Part shown: positions 57,112 through 64,000 of the stretch, one piece after another
Layout: each line of letters opens with the position of its first letter
Numbering within the stretch: the first letter of the stretch is position 1
From: CAVSJA01 sp963728145
GTDB taxonomy: Bacteria > Bacteroidota > Bacteroidia > Chitinophagales > Chitinophagaceae
DNA length: 64,000 nt
NCBI GenBank assembly: GCA_963728145.1
Contig: CAVSJA010000003.1
Coordinates: 297,384 to 361,383, forward strand
Direction: 5' to 3'
Program-made: the position numbers and the translations under genes
The notes under the pieces: generated by a model
Database searches by the model: none
What the model saw: the letters and a program-made list of their open reading frames with translations, nothing else
What the model was told of the DNA's origin: nothing

Positions 57112-57972
57112 GTGTCGCGGGAGATCCGGAAGCTGGGCGTCGTCGGCCTCGGAACGATGGGCGCCGGAATCGGCCAGGTCGCGGCGGAGGCCGGGTTCGA
57201 GGTCGTCGGCCGCGAGGTGACCGACGAGCTCGGTCAGCGCGCCCGCGACCGCATCGTGCACTTCGTCGGGCGCAAGGCGGAGAAGGGGCAGATCAGCGCC
57301 GACGAGCGCGACGAGAGGGTGGCCAGGCTGCGCACGACGACCGACCTCCGGGAGCTCGCCGGCTGTGACGTCGTGGTCGAGGCGATCGTCGAGGAGCTCG
57401 AGCCCAAGCAGCAGCTCTTCGCCGAGCTCGAGGGCATCTGCCGTCCGGACGCGATCTTCGCCACGAACACGTCGGCGCTCTCCGTCACCGAGATCGCGGC
57501 GGCCACCGACCACCCCGAGCGCGTCGTGGGCATGCACTTCTTCAACCCCGCTCCGCTGCTCCCGCTCGTCGAGGTCGTGCGCGCCGAGCTGACGGCCGAC
57601 GACGTGTTCGCCGCCGCCGTGTCGCTCGCGGAGCGCCTGGGCAAGACGCCGGTGCGCTGCCACGACACGCCGGGCTTCGTGGTCAACCGTGTGCTCATCC
57701 CGCTTCTCAACGACTGCATCCGGATCCTCGACGAGGCTCGCGTCACGCCCGGCGACCTGGACACGGCGATGAAGGGCGGCGCCGGCTGGCCGATGGGGCC
57801 GTGTGAGCTCGTCGACCTCGTGGGACTCGACGTGCACGTGCATGCCGCCGAGGCGCTCTACGCGAAGCTGCGCGAGCCGCGCATGGCGCCGCCGCCACGG
57901 CTCGTCGCCATGGCCAACGCCGGGCTGCTCGGGCGCAAGTCGGGCCGAGGCTTCTACACGTACGCGGAGTAG
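57112..57972 (+). CDS. 3-hydroxyacyl-CoA (3-hydroxybutyryl-CoA) dehydrogenase
   Basis: NAD-dependent beta-oxidation enzyme. The 286-residue product has LGVVGLGTMGAGIGQVAAEAG (NAD-binding GxGxxG), VVVEAIVEELEPKQQLF, FATNTSALSVTEIAAATDHPERVVGMHFFNPAPLLPLVEVV (catalytic His-Glu-Asn cluster) and DTPGFVVNRVLIPLLNDCIRI. C-terminal ELVDLVGLDVHVHAAEAL. GTG start preceded by no strong SD. Fully open. Forms a beta-oxidation set with the thiolase and, further on, enoyl-CoA hydratase. Confidence 0.92.
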   Translation: MSREIRKLGVVGLGTMGAGIGQVAAEAGFEVVGREVTDELGQRARDRIVHFVGRKAEKGQISADERDERVARLRTTTDLRELAGCDVVVEAIVEELEPKQQLFAELEGICRPDAIFATNTSALSVTEIAAATDHPERVVGMHFFNPAPLLPLVEVVRAELTADDVFAAAVSLAERLGKTPVRCHDTPGFVVNRVLIPLLNDCIRILDEARVTPGDLDTAMKGGAGWPMGPCELVDLVGLDVHVHAAEALYAKLREPRMAPPPRLVAMANAGLLGRKSGRGFYTYAE

Positions 57973-58232
57973 GCCGGCGGCGCTGCCGCCACTCGGCGCG
58001 CCACGGCGTCGAAGGCGGGGTGACGCATCGAGGCGTCGGCCCAGATCGCAGCCGCCTCCGTCTCGGAGAGCAGGCGTAGCGAGACGGCCCGCCTCGTCGC
58101 CGCCGACGCGTGCTCGACGAGGATCGCGGCGTCGGCCCGGGCCGAGCAGCCGGCCTCGAGCGCACGCGAGACCTCCTCGAGCTTCGCTGCGAGGAGCCGC
58201 TCGGTGCGCTCGCGCCGCGCCTGCCGGGTCAT
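57954..58232 (-). CDS. Hypothetical protein, 92 aa
   Basis: Helical, Ala/Arg/Glu-rich (MTRQARRERTERLLAAKLEEVSRALEAG) with no recognised domain. Its end overlaps the 3-hydroxyacyl-CoA dehydrogenase stop on the other strand by ~19 bases. GC-rich composition makes chance frames common here, so support is moderate. Confidence 0.4.
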   Translation of the reverse strand: MTRQARRERTERLLAAKLEEVSRALEAGCSARADAAILVEHASAATRRAVSLRLLSETEAAAIWADASMRHPAFDAVARRVAAAPPAYSAYV

Positions 58233-58267
58233 GCCGAACAGGGTTGCAGCCGCGTCGGACGTTCCCG

Positions 58268-58577
58268 TCAGCCGCCCTCGAAGAGGCGCGCGAGCCCCGG
58301 AAACGCTCGCGCGTCGGCGAGCACGAGCAGTTCGTCGCCCGGCGCGATCACGTGGGAGCCGCGCGCCTGCCTCGCCTGGCCGTCGCGGACGACGAGGCTG
58401 ATCCACGCGTGCTCGCTGAGCGGCAGGTTGCGGATCTGGTGGCCGACGGCCCGCGCGCCGTCCGTGACGACGTAGCGGCGCAGATCGCGCGGCTCGTTGC
58501 GGAGTCGGATGGACACGTCCCACGGCTCCGGCTCGACGTTCCGCATCGGCACGCCCAGGCGCCGGGCGAGCCAGATC
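58268..58577 (-). CDS. Cation/proton antiporter C-terminal fragment (RCK_C-like)
   Basis: The segment from about WLARRLGVPMRNVEPEPWDVSIRLRNEP to HVIAPGDELLVLADARAFPGLARLFEGG resembles the cytosolic TrkA-C end of NhaP/CvrA-type potassium or sodium/proton antiporters. It is fused in frame to the MMPL transporter at about 58578, where an assembly join or deletion is likely. The membrane part is absent. Confidence 0.6.
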
Positions 58578-60542
58578 AGGGCGAAGGCGCCGAACACCGC
58601 GACCATGATCAGCGCCGCGGCGGTGATCACCCGCGCGGTCCGCGCCAGCCCCTCGGTCACGGCGCGCGCCGTGCTGCGGCCGTTGGAGAGGAACTCCTCG
58701 CGCACGCGGCTGAGCAGGAACACCTCGTAGTCCATCGAGAGCCCGAACAGGATCGCGAACATGATCACGGGGATGAACGGCGGCACCGGCGTCGGCGTGT
58801 CGATCCCGACGAGCTGCCCGGCCCAGCCGCCCTCGGCGAGGTAGGCGACGACGCCGTAGGCGGCGCCGATCGACAGCAGGTTCATGACGCCGGCCTTGAG
58901 CGCCACCGTCACCGAGCGGAACGTGACGGTGAGCAGCATGATCGAGAGGATCACGACGCCGCCGATGAACAGCGGCAGGCGGTCCTGGGTGACGTCGCCC
59001 TGGTCGACGAACGACGCGGTGGTGCCGCCGACGCTGATCGGGCAGCCCCGCGCTCGGGCAGGACGTCGGCGCGCAGGCGGCGGATCAGGTCGCCGGTCGT
59101 CGGTCGACTGCGGTGAGGTGGTGGGCGTCGCCATCAGCACGGCGGTGTCGCCGGCGGGGTTGATCGTGGGCTTGCCGACGGCGGCGATCCCGGGCTCCTC
59201 GCGCAGGCGGCTCGCCAGCGCGTCGAGCTCGGCGCGGTCGTCGGACCCGCGCAGCTCGGCCGCCAGCAGCAGCGGGCCGTTGGCGCCGGCGCCGAAGCCC
59301 TTGGACACGAGGTCGTAGGCCTGGCGGGTGGTGGTCGCCGCGCGGTCGTTGCCGGCGTCGGGGAAGCCGAGGCGCAGGCCCGAGGAACGGCGTCGCCAGC
59401 ACGAGCAGCACCGCGGCGGCCGCGAGCGCGGCGACGCCACGGGCGGCGCTGCACGCCGCGGCTCCAGCGCGCGGCCGGGCGTCGTGTCGGGGTCGGCGTC
59501 CGCGGCGCGGTCGGTGCCCGGGATCCGCAGCCGGTCGACCTGGCGCCCGGCGAAGCCGAGCAGCGCCGGCAGCAGCGTCACCGACGCGGCCATCGTCACG
59601 AGCACGGCGAAGCTCGCCGACAGCGCGACGCCCTGCAGGTAGCTGAGGCCCATCAGGAACAGGCCGAGCAGCGAGATCACGACGGTCGTGCCGGCGATCA
59701 GCACGGAGTGCCCGGCGGTCGTGACCGCCTCGACGACCGCGGCGCGCGGCTCGAGCCCGGTCGCCAGCGCGGCGCGGTGGCGCGTGAGGATCAGCAGCGC
59801 GTAGTCGATGCCGACGCCGAGGCCGATCATGCTCGCGACCGCGGTCGACCAGTCGGGCACGTCCATGACCGCGGCGAGCAGGCCGACCGCGCGCCGAGGA
59901 GATGCCGAGGCCGAACAGCGCGGTCACGATCGGCAGGCCGGCGGCCACGAGCGTCCCGAAGGTGAGGACCAGCACGAGCGCGGCGATCATCAGGCCGACC
60001 GCCTCGGAGGACAGCTCGCTCTCCTGGCGCGGAGGTGATGACCTGGCCGCCCATCTCGACGCGCAGCCCGTCCTGGCTGGCGGCCTGGCCGAGCGAGATC
60101 AGGCTCTCGCCGGTGGTGACCGGCACGCTGTCGGGCCGCTCGTGAGCGACAGCCGCGAGACGGCGATCGTCCCGTCGCGCGAGACCTCGGGGGCGCGGCG
60201 TCGCCGATGCCCTCGAGGCGCGTGGCGGCGGTCAGCAGCGCGCCGGTGCGCTCGCTGCACCGCGGCGCTCTTCACGCCGTCCTTCGCCTCCCAGACGACG
60301 TCGACGGTGTCCGACGAGCGCGCGGGGAAGCGCTCGGTGAGCAGGTCGCCGGCGCGCTGGGACTCGGAGCCCGGCGTCGCGTAGTCGGCGGAGAACTCGC
60401 CCGCGAGCGCGCCGGAGGCGGCGAAGGCGGCGACCAGCGCCACGATCCAGGCCAGCAGCACGAGCCGCCGGCGGCGGAACGCGAGGTCGGCGAGGCGGCC
60501 GAGCCGGCCGGGGCGCTGCGGTGTGTGCTGTACGTCACTCAC
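58578..60542 (-). CDS. MMPL family RND transporter, frameshifted and truncated
   Basis: Inner-membrane exporter of lipids or drugs. From 60542 it begins MSDVQHTPQRPGRLGRLADLAFRRRRLVLLAWIVALVAAFAASGALAGEFSADYATPGSESQRAGDLL. Multiple single-base shifts follow, but IGLGVGIDYALLILTRHRAAL (MMPL motif with GxDY), VISLLGLFLMGLSYLQGVALSASFAVLV and FAILFGLSMDYEVFLLSRVREEFL (second GxDY-like) are clear. Sequence ends abnormally at GAFAL and joins an antiporter tail at about 58578, so the last membrane helices are missing. A marR gene is divergent, a likely regulator. Confidence 0.82.
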
Positions 60543-60570
60543 GTTTACCTCGCAAACGTTGCATCGGAAA

Positions 60571-60614
60571 CTCTTGACGCGGCAAGAGTGGCAGCCCAGA
60601 GTTGACTTGTCAAC
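60571..60614. promoter_or_regulatory. Divergent operator, two inverted repeats
   Basis: Between the divergent mmpL (starts 60542) and marR (starts 60640) genes lie CTCTTG-n6-CAAGAG (60571-60588) and GTTGAC-tt-GTCAAC (60601-60614), both perfect inverted repeats. MarR dimers bind such sites, so autoregulation and control of the exporter are likely by inference. The nearby CGCAAACGTTGC (60551-60562) is a weaker repeat. Confidence 0.6.
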
Positions 60615-60639
60615 CGTTGCAGATACAATTCTTCACGAC

Positions 60640-61137
60640 ATGGGGATTCACGGAGAGAAGAAGCCGTTCCTCGCCTGGTACGCGATGCTGCAGGCCAACA
60701 CCCGCCTCACCGAGCGCATCAACGCCGAGCTCGAGGCCGAGGCCGGAATGCCGCTGTCGTGGTTCGAGGTGCTCGCGAAGCTCAGCTGGGCGCCCGAGGC
60801 GTGCGCGCGCATGGGCGCGCTGGCCGACGACCTGCTGCTCTCCCGCGGCGGCACGACGCGCCTGATCGCGCGCATGGAGGAGGCCGGGCTCGTCCGCCGC
60901 GAGGTCCCGCGCGCACGACCGCCGGGCCACCTACGCGCACGTCACCGACAAGGGCCGCGAGGCGCTCGAGCGCGCGGCGCCGATCCACATGGCCAAGGTC
61001 GACGAGTACTTCCACGCAGCACCTCACCGACGAGGAGATCGAGGTGCTCGACGCGCGCGATGGGCAAGGTCCTGCGCGGGCTCGGCGCCGAGGACGACTG
61101 GCTGCTGGCGGACCTCGAAGCCGCCGCCTCGCAGTAG
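60640..61137 (+). CDS. MarR family transcriptional regulator, frameshifted
   Basis: Winged-helix repressor. MGIHGEKKPFLAWYAMLQANTRLTERINAELEAEAGMPLSWFEVLAKLSWAPEACARMGALADDLLLSRGGTTRLIARMEEAGLVRRE is the N-terminal and HTH region; after a shift near 60910 the wing and dimerisation helices continue DRRATYAHVTDKGREALERA and HLTDEEIEVLDA. ~165 residues. Controls the divergent MMPL exporter by inference from location and operator sites. Several extra C insertions after GCG cause the shifts. Confidence 0.85.
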   Translation: MGIHGEKKPFLAWYAMLQANTRLTERINAELEAEAGMPLSWFEVLAKLSWAPEACARMGALADDLLLSRGGTTRLIARMEEAGLVRREVPRARPPGHLRARHRQGPRGARARGADPHGQGRRVLPRSTSPTRRSRCSTRAMGKVLRGLGAEDDWLLADLEAAASQ

Positions 61138-61150
61138 GCTGCCGCCCGTC

Positions 61151-61925
61151 ATGGCAGAGGAGGCAGTGCTCACCGAGGCCGACGGCGGCGTGCTCCTGAT
61201 CACGCTCAACCGTCCCGACGCGCGCAACGCGGTCAACGCCGCGCTGGCCGCCGGCGTCGGCGGCCGCGCTCGACGCGCCTCGACGCCGACGACGACCTGC
61301 AGGTCGGCGATCCTCACCGGCGCCGGCAAGGGCTTCTGCGCCGGCATGGACCTGAAGGCCTTCGTCCAGGGCGAGAGCCCGCACGTCGAGGGCCGCGGCT
61401 TCGCGGGCATCGTCCAGGGCGCCGCCGCGCAAGCCGATCATCGCCGCGATCGAGGGCTTCGCCGTCGCCGGCGGGCTCGAGGTCGCGCTCGCCTGCGACC
61501 TGATCGTCGCCGCGCGCGGCGCCAAGCTCGGCATCCCCGAGGCCAAGCGCTCGCTCGTCGCCGCCGGCGGCGCGCTGCTGCGGCTGCCGCAGCGGATGCC
61601 CTACCACCTGGCGATGGAGATGGCGCTCACCGGCGACCCGATCACCGCCGAGCGCGGCGCCGAGGTCGGCCTCGTCAACCGCCTGGCCGAGCCGGGCGAG
61701 GCGGTCGCGGTCGCGCGCGAGCTCGCCGCCGCGATCGCCGCCAACGGCCCGCTCGCGCTCGACGCCGCGCAAGCGCATCCTCGTCGAGGCGCAGGGGACT
61801 GGAGCGAGGAGGAGGCCTGGCAGCGCCAGGGCGAGATCGCCGGCCCGGTCTTCGGCTCCGAGGACGCCCGCGAGGGCGCGACCGCGTTCGCCGAGAAGCG
61901 CGCCCCGGTCTGGAAGGGCCGCTAG
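61151..61925 (+). CDS. Enoyl-CoA hydratase/isomerase (crotonase), frameshifted
   Basis: Hydrates 2-enoyl-CoA in beta-oxidation. Across shifts: EAVLTEADGGVLLITLNRPDARNAVN, ILTGAGKGFCAGMDLKAF (oxyanion-hole GxxCAGxDL), IIAAIEGFAVAGGLEVALACDLIVAA (second oxyanion segment), KLGIPEAKRSLVAAGGALLRLP and MALTGDPITAERGAEVGLVNRL. ~255 residues. The indels near 61265, 61425 and 61770 are single-base. It sits 14 bases after marR and may be co-transcribed, linking export regulation to fatty-acid oxidation. Confidence 0.87.
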
Positions 61926-62353
61926 GTCTCAGCTTCGCTCGCCCAGACCGTCGCCAGCAGGCGGCGGCCGGACGGGCGATCGCGGTGCTCGCAGAGGTAG
62001 ATCCCCTGCCAGGTGCCGAGCGCGAGGCGGCCGTCGGCGATCGGCAGCGAGAGCGACGGGCCGAGCACCGAGGCCTTGATGTGGGCGGGCATGTCGTCGG
62101 GGCCCTCGTCGGTGTGGGTCCAGTACGGCGCGTCCTCGGGGACGGCCTCGTTGAAGTAGGACTCGAAGTCGCGCCGCACGTCGGGCGAGGCGTTCTCGTT
62201 CAGCGTCAGCGACGCCGAGGTGTGCTGCATGAAGAGGTGGAGCAGCCCGACCCGCAGCTCGCCGAGCTCGGGCAGCTCGCCGACCACCTCACGGGTGACG
62301 AGGTGGAAGCCGCGCCCGGGCGGGCGCAGCGAGATCTCGCGCTGGAGCCACAC
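61922..62353 (-). CDS. YjbQ family (UPF0047) protein
   Basis: 143 residues. MWLQREISLRPPGRGFHLVTREVVGELPELGELRVGLLHLFMQHTSASLTLNENASPDVRRDF and DDMPAHIKASVLGPSLSLPIADGRLALGTWQGIYLCEHRDRP are the family's signatures; two His and the T-W-Q-G end are conserved. Some family members have thiamine-phosphate synthase activity in vitro; the cellular role is not settled. Complete frame. Convergent with enoyl-CoA hydratase (four-base overlap). Confidence 0.9.
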   Translation of the reverse strand: MWLQREISLRPPGRGFHLVTREVVGELPELGELRVGLLHLFMQHTSASLTLNENASPDVRRDFESYFNEAVPEDAPYWTHTDEGPDDMPAHIKASVLGPSLSLPIADGRLALGTWQGIYLCEHRDRPSGRRLLATVWASEAET

Positions 62354-62365
62354 GGCCCCGGCACG

Positions 62366-64000
62366 CTACTTCGTCGGCGCTCGGGCAGCGCGGTCGTGAG
62401 CGCGGACTGGGCGGCGTCGACCGCGGTCTCCAGGCGCCGCAGCAGCGCCTTGGCCGAGCCGAGCTCGCCGGTCTCGGCGATCGCCTGGAGCTCGGCGGAG
62501 ATCGCCTCCGTGCGGGCGGCGCCGAGCTGGCCGCTGGAGCCCTTGAGCGCGTGGGCGGCGCGGGCGACGCCGACGGCGTCCTGCTCGCGCAGCGCGTCGG
62601 CGACCTGCTTGAGCCCGCGCTGGGAGTCCTCGCGGAAGAGGCCGGCGAGGTCGCGGATGAGCTGGGAGTTCTGGTCGCCGCCGGTCTCGGCCGTGATCTG
62701 GCGCAGGACGCCGAGGTCGAGGTCGGTCTCCGTCGCTGCCGTCGGGCGCGCGCGCGGCCGGGCCGAGCCGCGAGCCGCCGCGCCAGCGCTCGATCGCGGC
62801 GGCCAGCGCCTCGCCGGTCACGGGCTTGGCGAGGTGGTCGTCCATCCCGGCCGCGAAGCAGGCCTCGCGCACGCTGTCGAGCGTGTCGGAGGTCATGGCG
62901 ACGATCGCGGTGCGCGGGCCGTCGCCCTCGGCGCTGCGGATCGCCCGCGTCGCCTCGTAGCCGTCCATGATCGGCATGTGCAGGTCCATCAGCACGACCG
63001 CGTAGCGGTCGCGCGCGGTGGCGGCCGACGGCCTCGGCGCCGTTGCGGGCGACCTCGACGCGGTACGCCGCGCTTGCGCAGCATCTCGGCCGCGACGGTG
63101 CGGTTGACGGCGTTGTCGTCGACGACCAGCAGCGCGAGCGCGTCGCCGTCGGCGCCCGGCGCCGACGGGCGCCGGCGCGCGGCTCGCGTCGCGCGTCGGC
63201 GGCCGGCGACGAGGCCGAGGTCGGCGGTGAACCAGAAGGTGCTGCCGCGGCCGAGCGCGCTCGTCGACGCCGATCTCGCCGCCCATCAGCTCGACGAGCT
63301 CGCGGCAGATGCTGAGCCCGAGCCCGGTGCCGCCGTAGCGTGCGCGTCGTCGAGGCGTCGGCCTGGCTGAACGGCTCGAACAGCCGCTCGGCGCGCGCCG
63401 GGCTCGATGCCGATGCCGGTGTCGGCGACCTCGAAGCGCACGCGCTGGCCGGTCGCGCGTCGGCGTCGCCCTCGGTCACGCGCACGGTGATCTCGCCCTC
63501 GGCGGTGAACTTGACGGCGTTGCCGACGAGGTTGGTGAGGATCTGCTGCAGGCGGAAGCGGTCGCCGACGACCTGCACGCGGCACGTCGCCGCTCGATGA
63601 AGGCGCGCAGCTCGAGGCCCTTGCGCGCGGGCGTTCTCGGCGCAGCAGTCGACGGCGGCGTCGACGACCTCGGCAGAGCGCGAACTCGGCGTGCTCGAGC
63701 TCGAGCTTGCCGGCCTCGATCTTGGAGAGGTCGAGGATGTCGTTGATGATCGGCAGCAGCGCCTCGCCGGAGCTGCGCACCATCGTCGGCGTAGCCGCGC
63801 TGCTCGTCGGTCGAGGTCGGTGTCGAGCAGCAGCTCGGCCATCCCGATCACGCCGTTCATCGGCGTGCGGATCTCGTGGCTCATGTTGGCGAGGAACTGG
63901 CGACTTCAGCTCGGTCGCCTCGAGCGCCTCGTCGCGGGCGGCGGCGAGCTCGACGACGGCGCGGCGGCGCTGGATGAAGAGGCCGATCGGGGTGCCGAAG
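62366..64000 (-). CDS. Hybrid sensor histidine kinase / response regulator with HPt domain, partial, frameshifted
   Basis: Signal-transduction protein. From the right edge: MSHEIRTPMNGVIGMAELLLDTDL (HisKA phospho-acceptor His, near 63850), NLVGNAVKFTAEGEITVRV (N box) and later HATPase G-box remnants, then a receiver domain with DRYAVVLMDLHMPIMDGYEATRAIR (phospho-acceptor Asp) and TAIVAMTSDTLDSVREACFAAGMDDHLAKPV, and a C-terminal HPt region (ARAAHALKGSSGQLGAAR His). The 5' end lies beyond the window. Ten or more frame breaks, mostly near GCG sites, so sequence error is likely. The order HisKA-HATPase-REC-HPt is typical of phosphorelay kinases. Confidence 0.83.

Overview
The window is a patchwork of two unrelated kinds of bacterial DNA. 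Positions 1 to about 34,978 and about 38,461 to 51,236 are AT-rich and carry Bacteroidetes-type genes: pyruvate carboxylase, a GH3-family protein, a tmRNA whose tag ends YAMAA, sulfatases, sigma/anti-sigma pairs, and a SusD-free accessory complement resembling Chitinophagaceae. Positions about 34,979 to 38,460 and 51,237 to 64,000 are very GC-rich with GTG/TTG starts and actinobacterial gene types: ATP-type PEP carboxykinase, a WYL regulator, an MMPL exporter with a MarR regulator, and beta-oxidation genes. I guess a Thermoleophilia-like organism for these, but that is inference. At two boundaries a gene of one type runs in frame into a gene of the other (SdhA into PhoH at 38,461; WYL regulator into ClpB at 51,236). 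A further join inside the GC-rich part (about 58,578) fuses an MMPL transporter to the tail of a cation antiporter. The simplest reading is a chimeric metagenomic contig, not gene transfer.

Layout. 1-8,425: core genes pyc, rpmA, rplU, GH3, dxr, rseP, with a palindrome-rich repeat field at 2,101-2,845 and short heptamer repeats in three gaps. 8,529-9,760: ssrA (tmRNA), a degenerate copy of its 3' end, and a candidate small RNA with promoter and terminator. 9,855-34,869: accessory genes, mostly single, including a secreted zinc peptidase-like protein, a membrane-anchored HNH protein, a sigma factor with its likely anti-sigma partner, a YafY-type regulator beside a VOC protein, a lipid A-type acyltransferase, two sulfatases, hydrolases and a TolB-type propeller. 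34,979-38,460: recombinase fragment, secreted Asp-tailed protein, pckA, truncated sdhA. 38,461-51,236: phoH, crcB-ppa, a second sigma/anti-sigma pair, DoxX, an MFS exporter, a lytic transglycosylase, a di-haem peroxidase, an acetylesterase, a cytochrome c, an RRM protein, a DsbA-like protein and the clpB tail. 51,237-64,000: WYL fragment, two zinc-ribbon proteins, an aldehyde dehydrogenase, a cNMP-binding protein, thiolase and 3-hydroxyacyl-CoA dehydrogenase, an antiporter tail, an MMPL exporter with divergent marR, enoyl-CoA hydratase, YjbQ and a hybrid histidine kinase.

Many genes, including normally essential ones (dxr, rseP), are broken by single-base indels while the protein sequence continues in another frame. 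These look like uncorrected long-read errors, so most broken genes here are probably intact in the organism. They are densest in 5,540-8,425, 55,248-56,928 and 58,578-64,000.
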